Source: Hahella chejuensis KCTC 2396
GTDB taxonomy: Bacteria > Pseudomonadota > Gammaproteobacteria > Pseudomonadales > Oleiphilaceae
Assembly (NCBI RefSeq): GCF_000012985.1
Contig: NC_007645.1
Location: 5,044,581 to 5,108,580 of the forward strand
Direction of reading: 5' to 3'
Length of the DNA stretch: 64,000 nucleotides
Positions 1 to 10,167 of the stretch are shown here, one piece after another. The notes below the pieces were generated by a model that saw nothing but the letters and a program-made list of their open reading frames with translations, searched no databases and was not told the origin of the DNA. Each line of letters opens with the position of its first letter. Position 1 is the first letter of the stretch. The position numbers were made by a program, and so were the translations under genes.

Positions 1-1364
1 CACTACCGGAACTGGGGGACAGCAGCGGCGCGATCATTACGCCCGCCCAGGAGCAAGCGCTGGGACAAGCCTGGTTGCGCTCCCTGCGCTCTCAGCTCCC
101 TACATACGCCGACCCACTGCTGACGGTTTACATACGGGACCTGATTTACAAGCTGGCGCCCAACAGTGAACTTCAGGACCACAACCTGACCACCGTTGTG
201 GTCGACTCCAACATCCTGAACGCATTCGCCGTCCCAGGCGGCGTTATAGGCGTCAACGCCGGCTTGTTCTTGTACGCTCAAAGCGAACAGGAGATGGCCG
301 GCGTGCTCGCTCACGAAATTGCTCACTTAAGCCAACGCCACTTCGCACGTCGCCTGGAAGAGAGCAAGATGCACACCGCCCTCAACATGGCGGGCATTCT
401 GGCGAGCGTGATTATCGCCGCCACCGCAGGCTCAGATGCTGGCGTAGCGGCTTTAGCCTCCACTCAGGCCTATTCGATACAGGAACAATTGAGCTACAGC
501 AGACAGAACGAGCAGGAGGCGGACCGCCTCGGCCTGGAAACGCTGGCGGCCAGCGGCATGGAGCCTCGCGCCATGTCCACGATGTTTGAAAAGATGCTGC
601 GCAATAGTCGCTACGCACAGCAATTCCCGGAATATCTGCGCACCCACCCACTCACAGAGAGCCGCGTATCCGATACCGCCGCCAGAGCCGCCAACTATCC
701 CGCAGGCCTGTACAAAGAGGACCCGGACTACTACATCGTGCAAAGCCGCGTGCTTCTGCATTACGCCAAAAACGCCGAGGACGCATTTAATCTTTTCAAG
801 GCGCAATCCAGCGGCGGCACTGAAAATTCGCGCCTGGCGGCGCTGTATGGACAGGTGATCAGCGCCAGCAAAGTGGAGCGCCCGCAAGACGCCAAAGAGG
901 CAATGGAGCAGCTGCTTAAAATAGACAGCAACCGGATTTCCATTGTCATCGCCTATGCGGACTGGCTGGCGGCAAGCAAAAGAAACGACGAAGCCATTCA
1001 AGTGCTTAGAAAGCACCTGCAACGCAACCCCGGTAATTATCCGCTCAGCATGGATTTAGCCCGCCTCCTGAATCAACAGGGCGATCACAAGGAAGCGGAA
1101 CGCTTACTGCGCGGATTGACCGCCAGCTACAGCGCCGAACCCAGCCTCTGGTACGAACTGGCGGAGACCCACGGACTGGCTGGATCAATCGCAGAACTGC
1201 ACCAGGCGCGAGCGGAATATTTCTACCTTACGGGAAATATCAGTAAAGCGACGCAGCAGTTACGCCAGGCGCTCAGCAAAAGTGAAGGAAACTACCAGAG
1301 AATGGCGGTCATCCAAAAACGGATGAAAGACTTTGCTGAAGCAGGAAAGGAATTTAAGTTCTAG
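1..1364 (+). CDS. bepA: BepA-like M48 periplasmic metalloprotease with TPR repeats (5' end outside window)
   Basis: The reading frame is open from the first bases of the window, so the N-terminus, including any signal peptide, lies upstream. The visible start resembles the region just after the signal peptide of BepA/YfgC proteins (LPELGDSSG, then ITPAQEQALG). The zinc site is clear: HEIAH near base 313 (HExxH) and a downstream EQEAD supplying the third ligand. The second half is TPR-like helical repeats. In Enterobacteria BepA works in the periplasm on outer-membrane assembly, helping or degrading LptD and other stalled barrel proteins; the same role is inferred here. It converges on nadA, with a short hairpin (1371-1393) between them. 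A second M48 protease lies at 34519-36057, so the genome carries at least two. Confidence 0.85.
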   Translation, partial: LPELGDSSGAIITPAQEQALGQAWLRSLRSQLPTYADPLLTVYIRDLIYKLAPNSELQDHNLTTVVVDSNILNAFAVPGGVIGVNAGLFLYAQSEQEMAGVLAHEIAHLSQRHFARRLEESKMHTALNMAGILASVIIAATAGSDAGVAALASTQAYSIQEQLSYSRQNEQEADRLGLETLAASGMEPRAMSTMFEKMLRNSRYAQQFPEYLRTHPLTESRVSDTAARAANYPAGLYKEDPDYYIVQSRVLLHYAKNAEDAFNLFKAQSSGGTENSRLAALYGQVISASKVERPQDAKEAMEQLLKIDSNRISIVIAYADWLAASKRNDEAIQVLRKHLQRNPGNYPLSMDLARLLNQQGDHKEAERLLRGLTASYSAEPSLWYELAETHGLAGSIAELHQARAEYFYLTGNISKATQQLRQALSKSEGNYQRMAVIQKRMKDFAEAGKEFKF

Positions 1365-1370
1365 GGTTAA

Positions 1371-1393
1371 AGGCGCTCCACATCGAAGCGCCT
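1371..1393. terminator. Possible stem-loop between convergent bepA and nadA
   Basis: AGGCGCT and AGCGCCT pair around a 9-base loop between the two convergent stop codons. There is no clear T-tract on either side, so this is a weak terminator candidate at best. Confidence 0.35.
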
Positions 1394-1406
1394 CATAGGC
1401 ATATGA

Positions 1407-2468
1407 TTACGCGTTGCCTTTTACGGCCATCTGACGCTCTTTGGAGAAGTTAAGCATCCGCTGCAGCGGGATAAGCGCCTTCTCCCGAAGATCCGCCTCC
1501 ACAATAATTTCCTGACGCTTACTAATCAAAACGTCACGCAGATTCTCAAGTCCATTCATCGCCATCCAGGGACAATGCGCGCAGCTTCGACATGTGGCGC
1601 CATTCCCAGCGGTCGGCGCCTCGATAAGCGTTTTCTCCGGGGCCATTTGCTGCATTTTATAGAAAATACCGGCATCGGTAGCGACAATGAATTGCTCGTT
1701 CGACATGCTCTTGACCGCATTGATCAATTGCGACGTAGAACCCACGACGTCCGCCATCTCCACAACAGCCTCCGGCGATTCCGGATGCACCAACACTGCG
1801 GCGTCAGGATAGAGTTGCTTGAGGTCGGACAAGCCTTTAGATTTGAACTCCTCATGCACGATACAGGAGCCGTCCCACAACAAGACATCCGCCCCTGTCT
1901 TATTTTTCACATAGCCGCCCAGATGCTTATCAGGGGCCCATATGATTTTCTCTCCCCGCTCATGCAGGTATTCAACGATATCCAAAGCGATACTTGAGGT
2001 CACCACCCAATCTGCGCGCGCTTTGACCGCTGCGGACGTATTCGCATACACCACCACTGTACGGTCACTATGTTCATCACAGAACGCAGAAAACTCTTCT
2101 ACGGGGCAACCGATATCCAGCGAGCATGTCGCCTCCAGAGTGGGCATCAGAACCGTTTTCTCCGGATTAAGAATCTTCGCCGTCTCCCCCATGAAACGAA
2201 CCCCACACACCATTAGCGTGGACGCTGGATGCTGATTGCCAAAACGGGCCATCTCCAGAGAGTCTGCGACGCAGCCTCCGGTTTCTTCCGCCAACGCCTG
2301 CAATAAAGGATCAGTATAATAATGAGCCACCAGTACAGCGTCTTCCTGCACCAGCAACTCTTTTATCTCCGCCTTCAGGCGCTCCGCTTCTTCCGGACTT
2401 AACTCACTGGCTTCGTGCTCTCGAGCGAGATGCTCCTGAACAAAAATTCGGTCGCTTATAGCACTCAT
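1407..2468 (-). CDS. nadA: Quinolinate synthase NadA
   Basis: NadA condenses iminoaspartate with dihydroxyacetone phosphate to quinolinate, the committed step of de novo NAD synthesis, using a 4Fe-4S cluster in the cytoplasm. Family blocks are present: [24 protein letters not shown], an [10 protein letters not shown] segment, DGSCIVHEE, and a late [13 protein letters not shown] segment. The three cluster cysteines are expected in the CGVRFM, SCIVHEE and CxxCxxC segments. I chose the ATG at 2468 (353 aa, MSAISDRIF), which fits the family; the frame stays open to 2510 but the extra 14 residues look unlike any NadA. Placement beside tRNA-Lys and pal/cpoB matches the order known from E. coli. Confidence 0.93.
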   Translation of the reverse strand: MSAISDRIFVQEHLAREHEASELSPEEAERLKAEIKELLVQEDAVLVAHYYTDPLLQALAEETGGCVADSLEMARFGNQHPASTLMVCGVRFMGETAKILNPEKTVLMPTLEATCSLDIGCPVEEFSAFCDEHSDRTVVVYANTSAAVKARADWVVTSSIALDIVEYLHERGEKIIWAPDKHLGGYVKNKTGADVLLWDGSCIVHEEFKSKGLSDLKQLYPDAAVLVHPESPEAVVEMADVVGSTSQLINAVKSMSNEQFIVATDAGIFYKMQQMAPEKTLIEAPTAGNGATCRSCAHCPWMAMNGLENLRDVLISKRQEIIVEADLREKALIPLQRMLNFSKERQMAVKGNA

Positions 2469-2610
2469 CAATTTTGACCCATATGTAATAGTATTTTGTA
2501 TCCACAGCATTTTACCGCTATAGCGACATTATACGACATGATCAACACCGATTAAGCCTTTCATCGACATACAAATAAAAGCGTAATGAACTGGAGAGCG
2601 GGAGAAACAA

Positions 2611-2636
2611 AAACGGGGCCTTGAAGGCCCCGTTTT
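2611..2636 (-). terminator. Rho-independent terminator after the tRNA-Lys pair
   Basis: A GGGGCC/GGCCCC stem with a short loop, flanked by A and T runs. On the minus strand the stem is followed by CGTTTTTGTTT, so it ends transcription of the two tRNA-Lys genes before nadA. Confidence 0.8.
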
Positions 2637-2644
2637 GCGAATGA

Positions 2645-2720
2645 TGGTGGGTCGTGATGGATTCGAACCATCGACCAATTGGTTAAAAGCCAACTGCTCT
2701 ACCGACTGAGCTAACGACCC
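2645..2720 (-). tRNA. tRNA-Lys (anticodon TTT), second of a pair
   Basis: A full 76-base cloverleaf on the minus strand: acceptor GGGTCGT/ACGACCC, D-arm AGCTCAGTCGGTAGAGC, anticodon loop CTTTTAA (TTT), T-arm with GGTTCGAATCC and an encoded CCA tail. The mature sequence is identical to the copy at 2773-2848; only 52 bases separate them, so they are almost certainly one transcript processed into two tRNAs. Confidence 0.97.
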
Positions 2721-2772
2721 AAGAAACTTTCTTGGATGATTATCGCCTTGTTGGCGACAATCTGGAATTTAA

Positions 2773-2848
2773 TGGTGGGTCGTGATGGATTCGAACCATC
2801 GACCAATTGGTTAAAAGCCAACTGCTCTACCGACTGAGCTAACGACCC
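2773..2848 (-). tRNA. tRNA-Lys (anticodon TTT), first of a pair
   Basis: Identical in all 76 bases to the copy at 2645-2720, with anticodon TTT and encoded CCA. It is the promoter-proximal member. A sigma-70-like promoter lies just upstream (2862-2889). Confidence 0.97.
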
Positions 2849-2861
2849 AAGCGAGGCGCAT

Positions 2862-2889
2862 ATACTACTGATTCTGAGGGAAATGACAA
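2862..2889 (-). promoter_or_regulatory. Sigma-70-like promoter for the tRNA-Lys pair
   Basis: Reading the minus strand, TTGTCA is followed after 16 bases by TAGTAT, ending about a dozen bases before the first tRNA-Lys, with a GC-rich stretch (GCGCC) after the -10 as is common at stable-RNA promoters. Inferred from consensus match only. Confidence 0.55.
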
Positions 2890-2941
2890 GAGGTTTTTTC
2901 AAATTTTTTCCAGAAAAAACGCATCTTTTTTTCAGGCGCCC

Positions 2942-3778
2942 TCACTGCACCTGTCTTAAATAATCTTTCGCCAAATTTGCAGGGGAAGTTCCCGGAAAAC
3001 GGCTGACAGTTTCGCTCAAATACTTCTTCGCTTCAGCGTTATCGCCCAAACGATGATAGGTAACGCCAAGCTTATACATGGCGTCAGGAGCCTTTCTGTG
3101 CTCTGGATACTTGCCCACAACCACAACAAACGCCTGACGCGCCTGTTCCAGCTTGGGAATCACCAGATACACTTCTCCCAACCAATAATATGCATTAGCG
3201 GACAGTTCCGAATCCGGGTGCTTTTTGATGAAAGCATGCAAAGCTTCCACCGCTTTGTCGTACTCACGCCGTTTTATCAAATCAAACGCCTGATCGTACT
3301 CCTGCTGCTCAGCAGCGGATGGAGGCGCTTTATTCGGAGTCAGCTCAAGCGTCTCCTCACCCGAGCTGGCCGAGGGTCCGGGAGTTGGCCTTACAGAGGC
3401 ATCCACCCCCGTAGTCGACGCTGGTCCGTCCACAGCGACAGGGGAACGGGTTTCCCTCGTTTGCGTCCCCTGACGCTGCAATTCCAAAATTCGCCGATCC
3501 AGATCAATGTAGCGCTCACGCTCTTGCTTCTTCATCTGGTCAACCTGATGCCTGAGCTCTTCCACTTGACCTCTGAGCTCCCTCACCTCCTGCTGCATCT
3601 GCTCAAACATATAGAGCATTTCCGCCGCAGAGCCGCCCGCAGAAGGGGCTTGCTGTTGCGCCGGACGCACCTGCAGCACCGGCGTCGTTGTTGACGAAGC
3701 CGCCAACGCCAGTGGAGAAAGTGTTCCACACGCCAACGCGCCAAGGAGAGTTACATTCCGAATAGTTTTCTTAGACAT
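2942..3778 (-). CDS. cpoB: CpoB/YbgF, periplasmic Tol-Pal accessory protein
   Basis: 278 aa. A signal peptide (about residues 1-26, ending in LALA) is followed by a coiled coil (about 55-105, FEQMQQEVRELRGQVEEL type) that trimerises YbgF in other species, then a Pro/Ser/Thr-rich linker and a C-terminal TPR domain (about 155-278: YDQAFDLIKRREYDKAVEAL, YWLGEVYL, YKLGVTYHRLGD). In E. coli CpoB coordinates PBP1B peptidoglycan synthesis with Tol-driven outer-membrane constriction. It is the last gene of the tol-pal series, just after pal, with an AT-rich stretch before the tRNA-Lys promoter. Confidence 0.92.
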   Translation of the reverse strand: MSKKTIRNVTLLGALACGTLSPLALAASSTTTPVLQVRPAQQQAPSAGGSAAEMLYMFEQMQQEVRELRGQVEELRHQVDQMKKQERERYIDLDRRILELQRQGTQTRETRSPVAVDGPASTTGVDASVRPTPGPSASSGEETLELTPNKAPPSAAEQQEYDQAFDLIKRREYDKAVEALHAFIKKHPDSELSANAYYWLGEVYLVIPKLEQARQAFVVVVGKYPEHRKAPDAMYKLGVTYHRLGDNAEAKKYLSETVSRFPGTSPANLAKDYLRQVQ

Positions 3779-3814
3779 CAGTTCGGCTATCCGTCCTTAA
3801 TAGTTCAAATAAGA

Positions 3815-4378
3815 TTACTTGTACTCAATTACGACACGACGGTTTTTGTTCCAAGCTGCTTCGTTGTGAGCAGGATCAACAGGGAACTCTTCACCGTAGC
3901 TAACAGTTTCGATCTGGCTGTCGTTGGCGCCATTCACCACCAGGAAACGCTCGATCGCCTGCGCACGACGCTCGCCAAGCGCCAGGTTGTATTCTTTAGT
4001 GCCACGCTCATCCGCATAGCCGTTCAGAACCACTTTTACAGCAGGGTTAGCCGCCAACAACGCAGCGTGAGCGCGCAGAGACATGTGAGACTCAGGCTTC
4101 ACGATAGTTTTGTCGAAATCGAAGTAGAATACGCGCACTTCACGCAGCGCATCTTGCTCTGCGGTCATTGCGTTTTGCTCAGCCAGACGCTGCTGCTCAG
4201 CCAACTCTTCTTCAGACAAACCAGAACCATTGCCCAGACCAACGCCGCCTGCGTCAGCGCCGTCTTGATCAACTACGCCAACAGTTTCGTCTGGTCTGGT
4301 ATCGGTTGAAGTACAACCGGCTGCAATAAAAGAGACCAACACCAGCGCGAAAATATTACGAATACTCAGTACATTCAT
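3815..4378 (-). CDS. pal: Peptidoglycan-associated lipoprotein Pal
   Basis: 187 aa. The signal peptide ends in a lipobox (FIAAGC, Cys22), so it is a lipoprotein; Ser/Thr follow the Cys rather than Asp, consistent with outer-membrane sorting. After an acidic/Gln-rich linker comes an OmpA C-terminal domain (about 78-187) with the peptidoglycan-binding NGYADERGTKEYNLALGERR block. Pal tethers the outer membrane to peptidoglycan and is handled by TolB at the division site. It sits directly between tolB and cpoB, as in nearly all gammaproteobacteria. Confidence 0.96.
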   Translation of the reverse strand: MNVLSIRNIFALVLVSFIAAGCTSTDTRPDETVGVVDQDGADAGGVGLGNGSGLSEEELAEQQRLAEQNAMTAEQDALREVRVFYFDFDKTIVKPESHMSLRAHAALLAANPAVKVVLNGYADERGTKEYNLALGERRAQAIERFLVVNGANDSQIETVSYGEEFPVDPAHNEAAWNKNRRVVIEYK

Positions 4379-4405
4379 AGCTTTTCCTTACATACTTAGC
4401 TTGTT

Positions 4406-5698
4406 TTATCTTGAAATATACGGGGACCAGGCCGGTTCCCGCACGTCGCCAAACTGGGCCGGCAGGGTATACTTCGATCCGGAGTTCACTCCTACAACCG
4501 CCAATACGCCCTTACCGTTTTTCTGGGTTGCATAAATTATCATACTTCCATTGGGCGCGACACTTGGAGATTCATCCATTTCGGTTTGCGTCAAAATCTG
4601 ATCCTGTCCTGACTCCAAATCCAGTGACGCCACATTGAATGAACCGTCACGTTGATGAACATAATAGACCTTCTTGCCGTCAACGCTAAAACGAGGACGT
4701 GAATTATAGCGCCCTTCGAAAGTCAGCCTGCGGGGAGAACCTCCAGAAGCATCCACCAAGTAGATTTGCGGGCCGCCGCCGCGATCCGAAGTAAACGCAA
4801 TAGTTCTGCCGTCTGGAGACCAGGAAGCCTCGGTATCGATCGCCCAGTGATTGGTCAGTCGCTTGAGGGAGTTATTACGCAGATCCAACACATAAAGTTC
4901 GGCGTTGCCGTCTTTCGACAACGTCACCGCCAATTTAGTTCCATCGGGAGACCAGGTGGGCGCGCTGTTCAACCCCTTAAAGGAGGTGACCTGCGTGCGT
5001 GTACCAGTGTCGACATCCTGCACATAAATAGCTGGACGCTGGGATTCAAAAGAAACATAAGCCAGTTTTTTCCCATCAGGGGACCAAGCCGGTGAAATGA
5101 TGGGCATGGATCTTTTCAGAAGCTCCGTCGAACGACGGCCATCGGCGTCCGCCACTTCCAACCTGTAAATATTCTTAGCGCCGCTCTTCTCCAGAGTGAC
5201 GTAGGCGATACGCGTGGAAAACACGCCGCGAATCCCTGTCACCGCTTCGTATACGGCATCCGCAATGGCGTGCCCCATATCTCTCAGCTTCTCACTTTTC
5301 CCACTGATGATTTTACCGATTACGCGCTGTTGCGACTGAACGTTATAGAGCTCATATCGCACCTTATAGACTTGCGATGGCGCATCGTATTGCACTCCGC
5401 CAACCAACAGGTAACGCTGTCCCAGCAACCCCCAATCGCGAAAATAAATTTCCTCAGCTTTACTGGGAATACTTACCATTTTGGTGCGATCCAAAGGTTC
5501 TATATCTCCGGAACGCTTTAAATCCTCAGTAAAAATTTGCCCGATATCTTCCGCCAGCGGTTGCCCTGACTCATTGGCGAACGGGACCACCGCTACGGGT
5601 ATGGCAGCCCGGCTTCCTTTATCAATTTCAATAACCAGGTCAGCTCGCGCCAGCCCGCTTATCAATAAAATCAGTGTAAAAAAAATTTGTTTTTTCAT
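4406..5698 (-). CDS. tolB: TolB, periplasmic beta-propeller of the Tol-Pal system
   Basis: 430 aa, usual length. A signal peptide (about 1-19, LLISGLARA) is followed by the N-terminal alpha/beta domain that receives the TolA signal, then a six-bladed propeller of WSPDGK/LAYVS repeats ([75 protein letters not shown]). The propeller binds Pal. Lies 27 bases after pal's start on the minus strand and 28 bases before tolA's stop, within the same operon. Confidence 0.96.
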   Translation of the reverse strand: MKKQIFFTLILLISGLARADLVIEIDKGSRAAIPVAVVPFANESGQPLAEDIGQIFTEDLKRSGDIEPLDRTKMVSIPSKAEEIYFRDWGLLGQRYLLVGGVQYDAPSQVYKVRYELYNVQSQQRVIGKIISGKSEKLRDMGHAIADAVYEAVTGIRGVFSTRIAYVTLEKSGAKNIYRLEVADADGRRSTELLKRSMPIISPAWSPDGKKLAYVSFESQRPAIYVQDVDTGTRTQVTSFKGLNSAPTWSPDGTKLAVTLSKDGNAELYVLDLRNNSLKRLTNHWAIDTEASWSPDGRTIAFTSDRGGGPQIYLVDASGGSPRRLTFEGRYNSRPRFSVDGKKVYYVHQRDGSFNVASLDLESGQDQILTQTEMDESPSVAPNGSMIIYATQKNGKGVLAVVGVNSGSKYTLPAQFGDVREPAWSPYISR

Positions 5699-5726
5699 TG
5701 GAACACTTACAAATAGGCAGTGATTT

Positions 5727-6707
5727 TTATTTGGGATTAAAAATAAAGGTTACGTTTCTAAATTCCCGATTAAATAAACCGGGATCAGAAGGCACAGAAT
5801 ATTTTCTTACTGCATTGGCGGCGCTGATCGCCGACTGATCAAAAGCACTGTTACCGCTGGACTTTACAACTTTCACGGACAAGAGCTCCCCTGTCGGCAA
5901 CAATTGCAACTGCAGTTCTGCTTTTAAACCTTTAATTTCTCCTGGGGGCTGCAGCCAAGCCTGAGTCACGGCTGAATATATCAGCGCTCTGTACTTCTCA
6001 ACTTCCGTTAGTTCGCGCTGTTGCCGCTGAGCGGCGCTCTCCGCCTCGAGCTGCTCCTGCAAGCGACGCTCGTACTCCGCCGCTTCCTGAGCCATCTTCA
6101 GCTCTTCTGCTTTTTTCAATTCTTCCTGGCGCTTCTTCTCGCGCGCTTCCTTCATCTGACGCTCAAGCTCTTTTTGCTTTTGCTCAGCCAGACGCTTCTC
6201 TTCCTCTTTTTTCTTACGTTCAGCTTCTTTCTTTTTACGCTCTTCTTCCGCCTGTTTTTTCTCTTCGGCCTTACGCTTTTCCTCTACCTGGCGCTTTTCT
6301 TCCTCTTTCTTCTTGCGCTCTTCCTCCTGCTTTTTCTTCAGCGCAATCGCTTCTTGTTCACGCTTTTTTTCCGCTGCAGCCTTACGCTCAGCTTCCTGCT
6401 TCGCCTGCTCTTGCCGCTTCAACTCTTCCTGACGTTGCTTTTCCTGTTCCTGCCGCTTCTTTTGCTGCTCTTCTTCCCGCTTCGGCTCTTCTTTTTTGAC
6501 CGCGGGCCTAGGCTCAGGCTTAGTCATTTGTTTCAACGCATCAGCGTCAATCACCACCGCCTGCATATGAGGAATAACGGGAGTTGGCGGCGTATGCGCA
6601 GACCAGCCCAGAAACGCGAGCCCCGCAATACCCACGTGCAAGATGACGGAAAACAGCGCCGGACCGATGTATCCGCTTTTTGGTTGATTACCGGAGCTAT
6701 CCTTCAC
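5727..6707 (-). CDS. tolA: TolA, inner-membrane to periplasm energy-transducing protein
   Basis: 326 aa. One N-terminal membrane helix (about 15-37, [19 protein letters not shown]) anchors it; the middle (about 60-225) is a long Lys/Glu/Arg/Gln-rich helical rod, and the C-terminal domain (about 235-326: [45 protein letters not shown]) is the TolB/Pal and colicin-binding module. It uses the proton-motive force through TolQR to reach across the periplasm. The rod is coded by purine-rich codons on the minus strand, which creates a long meaningless open frame on the opposite strand. Confidence 0.95.
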   Translation of the reverse strand: MKDSSGNQPKSGYIGPALFSVILHVGIAGLAFLGWSAHTPPTPVIPHMQAVVIDADALKQMTKPEPRPAVKKEEPKREEEQQKKRQEQEKQRQEELKRQEQAKQEAERKAAAEKKREQEAIALKKKQEEERKKKEEEKRQVEEKRKAEEKKQAEEERKKKEAERKKKEEEKRLAEQKQKELERQMKEAREKKRQEELKKAEELKMAQEAAEYERRLQEQLEAESAAQRQQRELTEVEKYRALIYSAVTQAWLQPPGEIKGLKAELQLQLLPTGELLSVKVVKSSGNSAFDQSAISAANAVRKYSVPSDPGLFNREFRNVTFIFNPK

Positions 6708-6731
6708 AGCTTATCTTTCACCCATAACAGC

Positions 6732-7154
6732 TTAAGGCTTCTCTGTAATCAGCCCGACGTTCGCCACGCCGGCGTCCTTCAACGCCGCCATCAGCCCCAC
6801 TATCGTTCCGTAAGGTACGTTACGATCGCCTCGCACCAGGACCATTACCGCCTTGTTGGTCTCCCGCACCAGACTTACCCGTTTCACCACATCATCCAGC
6901 GGCATGGGCTTGGAGCGATCGTCGCCGACTTCAACAAAATAGGCGCCAAATGCATCCACCGACACCACTAGAGGCGGCGTCTCGGGCGAGATCTGCAACG
7001 CTTCCGACTCCGTCTGCGGCAAATCCACATTCACTCCCTGCATCAACATGGGCGCAGTGATCATAAAAATGACCAGCAACACCAGCATGACGTCGATATA
7101 GGGAACGACGTTGATTTCCGCCATCTGCTTTTTCTTTACGCGGGTAAAATCCAA
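6732..7154 (-). CDS. tolR: TolR, stator-complex subunit of Tol-Pal
   Basis: 140 aa, ExbD/TolR family. A single N-terminal membrane helix (about 16-38) carries the essential Asp (PYIDVMLVLLVIFMITAP), the proposed proton-carrying residue; the rest is the periplasmic domain with PLVVSVDAFGAYF and the VLVRGDRNVPYGTIVGLMAALKDAGVANVGLIT ending typical of TolR. It lies 15 bases after tolQ and directly before tolA. Confidence 0.95.
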   Translation of the reverse strand: MDFTRVKKKQMAEINVVPYIDVMLVLLVIFMITAPMLMQGVNVDLPQTESEALQISPETPPLVVSVDAFGAYFVEVGDDRSKPMPLDDVVKRVSLVRETNKAVMVLVRGDRNVPYGTIVGLMAALKDAGVANVGLITEKP

Positions 7155-7169
7155 GGATTGGTTCTCCTT

Positions 7170-7853
7170 TTAAGAGGACTTTGCGTGAACTCTGCGATGC
7201 AGGATGCTGGAAAACTCTTCCGCAAAAGTCTGAAAGGAATTGGCGAGACTCTCGCTTCTGGCCGAGTACCGGTTGTAAGCGATTACCGCCGGAATAGCGG
7301 CGAAGAGCCCCATTGCCGTCGCGATCAGCGCCTCAGAAATACCTGGAGCCACCGTGGAAATGGTGGCTTGCTGAAGGTGCGCCAACCCGCGAAAGGAATT
7401 CATAATTCCCCATACTGTGCCGAACAGCCCAATGTAGGGAGTCGTTGAACCCACTGTAGCCAAAAACGGCAAGTGCGCTTCAAGCCGATCCATCTCTCTG
7501 GACATAGCGACGCGCATGGAACGCTGCGTGCCTTCCATCACCGCATCAGGATCAACGCCGGCTTGCTGACGTAAACGAGAAAACTCTTTGAAACCGGAGC
7601 GGAAAATCTGCTCCATGCCGCTATTGGGGTTTGGTGCGGCGCTGGATTCGCGGTAGAGCTGATTGAGATCCATACCAGACCAGAAACGCTCTTCAAATTT
7701 GGTGGTCGCCCTGCGAGCCAGGCCAAAAATTCTGGCGCGCTGGAAGATAATCATCCAGGAGACAATCGAGGCTGCGAGCAGGATCAGCATGACAATCTGC
7801 ACCAAAAAGCTGGCGTTGCTGATCAGCGCCCAAATTGAAAGTTTATCCTCCAC
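7170..7853 (-). CDS. tolQ: TolQ, proton-channel subunit of Tol-Pal
   Basis: 227 aa, MotA/TolQ/ExbB family. Three membrane helices: about 15-37 (LVQIVMLILLAASIVSWMIIF), about 135-158 (ATVGSTTPYIGLFGTVWGIMNSF) and about 170-192 (ISEALIATAMGLFAAIPAVIAYN), with the conserved TPYIGLFGTVWGIM and ALIATAMGLFAAIPA blocks. It forms a ring around the TolR helices and powers TolA. About 70 non-coding bases separate it from ybgC upstream. Confidence 0.95.
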   Translation of the reverse strand: MEDKLSIWALISNASFLVQIVMLILLAASIVSWMIIFQRARIFGLARRATTKFEERFWSGMDLNQLYRESSAAPNPNSGMEQIFRSGFKEFSRLRQQAGVDPDAVMEGTQRSMRVAMSREMDRLEAHLPFLATVGSTTPYIGLFGTVWGIMNSFRGLAHLQQATISTVAPGISEALIATAMGLFAAIPAVIAYNRYSARSESLANSFQTFAEEFSSILHRRVHAKSS

Positions 7854-7920
7854 TTATAGGACTCCTATTGCTGTTTTTATCGTGGGCGGGCCGCCACCTT
7901 TCATAGCGGAGCCGCAAAAA

Positions 7921-8340
7921 CTAAACGTTTATACCTGTTTGCAGCGCCGAGGCCAAATTTCCTGGGATTGACCTGGGCTTAAAGCTGACTTTATCGATGC
8001 AGGCGACTTTGACTCTACCCGAGACCAGCAGTTCCGCCTTATCGCCTCGAGTGATGTTCTGCTCAAATTCCATGTAGGTGCGCCCCAGTTTGACAATGTT
8101 GGCGCTCACCGCCACTTCGTCATCCAGTCGTGCAGGGCTGTGATATTGCAGCGCAAGACTATGCACGACGAACTGGGCGTCAAGATCCACCGTCTCCAGC
8201 CTGGGGAACCCAAGAGACCGGATGAACTCGGTGCGAGCTCTTTCCATAAAACGCAGATAATTGGCGTAAAAAACGATACCGCCAGCGTCAGTGTCTTCAA
8301 TATATACTCGAACGGGCCACACAAACGAGCCGGAAGTCAT
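7921..8340 (-). CDS. ybgC: YbgC-type acyl-CoA thioesterase of the tol-pal cluster
   Basis: 139 aa hot-dog-fold protein. The signature YIEDTDAGGIVFYANYLRFMERARTEFIRSLG near the N-terminus contains the 4-hydroxybenzoyl-CoA thioesterase-type Asp active site (DTDAGG). YbgC is the first gene of the tol-pal operon in most gammaproteobacteria and hydrolyses short or phospholipid-linked acyl-CoAs; its link to Tol function remains loose. It follows ruvB by about 40 bases on the minus strand. Confidence 0.92.
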   Translation of the reverse strand: MTSGSFVWPVRVYIEDTDAGGIVFYANYLRFMERARTEFIRSLGFPRLETVDLDAQFVVHSLALQYHSPARLDDEVAVSANIVKLGRTYMEFEQNITRGDKAELLVSGRVKVACIDKVSFKPRSIPGNLASALQTGINV

Positions 8341-8381
8341 TAAATTCCCTTAATAAAATTTCGCCAAAAGCCTTGTCATCA

Positions 8382-9386
8382 CTACTCCGGCATGGTCAAT
8401 CCGAAGTGATTGTACGCCGCCTGAGTCGCCACTCTGCCGCGCGGTGTGCGCATTAGGAAACCCTGCTGAATCAGATATGGCTCGACCACATCCTCGATAG
8501 TGCCTTTCTCTTCACCGATAGCGGCGGCCAGACTTTCCACTCCAACCGGGCCGCCATCGAACTTCTCCATCACGGCCAGCAATAAACGACGATCCATGTG
8601 ATCAAAGCCGTGCAGATCCACATTCAGCATGTTAAGAGCTTTGTCCGCTACCTCATTGGTGATGGCGCCGTCCGCTTTTACTTCAGCGTAATCGCGCACC
8701 CGCCGCAACAAGCGGTTAGCGATACGAGGCGTTCCCCTCGAGCGTCTGGCGATTTCATGCGCGCCGCCGTCATCAATAGAAACGCCGAGCAGACTAGCCG
8801 AGCGAGCAACGATATGGCGCAAGTCCTCAACAGAGTAAAACTCCAATCGCTGCACTATTCCGAAGCGGTCTCGCAACGGCGAGGTCAGCAGCCCCGCGCG
8901 AGTGGTGGCGCCCACCAGGGTAAACGGAGGTAAATCCAGCTTGATGGAACGCGCCGCCGGCCCTTCCCCGATCATGATGTCCAACTGATAGTCTTCCATC
9001 GCCGGGTATAACACTTCCTCAACCGCCGCACTGAGCCGATGAATTTCATCGATGAACAGCACGTCCTTCGGCTCAAGGTTCGTCAGCAGCGCGGCAAGAT
9101 CGCCAGCCTTTTCCAGAACAGGACCTGAAGTGGTTTTGATGGAAACGTCCATTTCATTGGCGATGATATTGGCCAGCGTAGTTTTACCCAGCCCAGGAGG
9201 ACCGAATATCAAAGTATGGTCTAATGCTTCCTGACGCCCACGCGCAGCATTGATGAAGATCTCCATTTGCTCACGCACCTGAGGCTGGCCGACGTAGTCT
9301 TCCAACCTCTTAGGGCGTATGGCTCGATCTTGGGAATCTTCCTGCAGAGTGGCGTTTGGCGAGATTATGCGATCTGCTTCGATCAT
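8382..9386 (-). CDS. ruvB: Holliday-junction branch-migration ATPase RuvB
   Basis: 334 aa. AAA+ ATPase with Walker [10 protein letters not shown] (residues 62-70), Walker [10 protein letters not shown], sensor 1 GATTRAG and the arginine-finger region TSPLRDRFG, followed by the C-terminal winged helix ([24 protein letters not shown]). RuvB hexamers pump DNA through a RuvA-held four-way junction during recombinational repair. Follows ruvA on the minus strand after a 54-base gap. Confidence 0.97.
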   Translation of the reverse strand: MIEADRIISPNATLQEDSQDRAIRPKRLEDYVGQPQVREQMEIFINAARGRQEALDHTLIFGPPGLGKTTLANIIANEMDVSIKTTSGPVLEKAGDLAALLTNLEPKDVLFIDEIHRLSAAVEEVLYPAMEDYQLDIMIGEGPAARSIKLDLPPFTLVGATTRAGLLTSPLRDRFGIVQRLEFYSVEDLRHIVARSASLLGVSIDDGGAHEIARRSRGTPRIANRLLRRVRDYAEVKADGAITNEVADKALNMLNVDLHGFDHMDRRLLLAVMEKFDGGPVGVESLAAAIGEEKGTIEDVVEPYLIQQGFLMRTPRGRVATQAAYNHFGLTMPE

Positions 9387-9440
9387 GGGGTATTTTTGAG
9401 GTCTTTATTGGCGTCAAACGTTGGGGGCATCATAGCTTGG

Positions 9441-10055
9441 CTACTTGGTTTTTACCATCCCCTTCAAGGCCAGACGGATCAGCTCATCCCGCCCCATACC
9501 ATCTTTATTAACCGCATTAATCGCGCGACTGGCTTCCTGCGGTTTATACCCCAAAGCCAGCAGAGCGGCTTCCGCTTCTTCCAAATGAGAATGCCCGCCC
9601 ACAGCCTGACTCAGCAACTCCGGCGTCGCCGTTTCACGATCTCCTGCGCCCCAATCCTTGATCCGGTCGCGCATTTCAATCAGCAGCCTTTCAGCGGTCT
9701 TTTTACCCACGCCTGGCATCTTGGTGAGACGGGTCAGATTATCGCCGCGGACACACTCGACAAACTCGTTCGGAGACATGTGAGACAAAATCGCCACCGC
9801 CATTTTTGGCCCCACGCCATTGACTTTCAGCAACAGACGAAACAATTCGCGATCTTCGCGGCGGATAAATCCATATAACAGTTGCGCGTCTTCACGCACG
9901 ACGAAATGGGTGAACAGAGAGCAGGATTCTCCCAACTTGGGCAAATAGCCCAATGCAGACAAAGGCACCTCCACTTCGTATCCCACGCCATTCACGTCCA
10001 ACAACACAAAGGGTGGGTGATTCTCCGCCAGCTTACCAACCAGTCTTCCGATCAA
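9441..10055 (-). CDS. ruvA: Holliday-junction binding protein RuvA
   Basis: 204 aa. An N-terminal OB fold ([25 protein letters not shown]) is followed by two helix-hairpin-helix segments ([38 protein letters not shown]) and a C-terminal UBA-like domain ([20 protein letters not shown]) that contacts RuvB. It binds the junction as a tetramer. Lies between ruvC and ruvB in the usual order. Confidence 0.96.
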
Positions 10056-10167
10056 GGGGAACCTCTTCTTTATATATAAGCTAAATATTCAATGAGCGCA
10101 GCTCGATAAAAGTCCTAACATGCAGACATAAGCGGCCAACAATTGACCAATACACAACAAAAGACGC

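Noticed and set aside
6021-6971. A 316-codon Leu/Phe-rich open frame opposite tolA
   Set aside because: It arises because the Lys/Glu-rich TolA rod is purine-rich; the complement reads as Leu/Phe codons. No start signal or family match.
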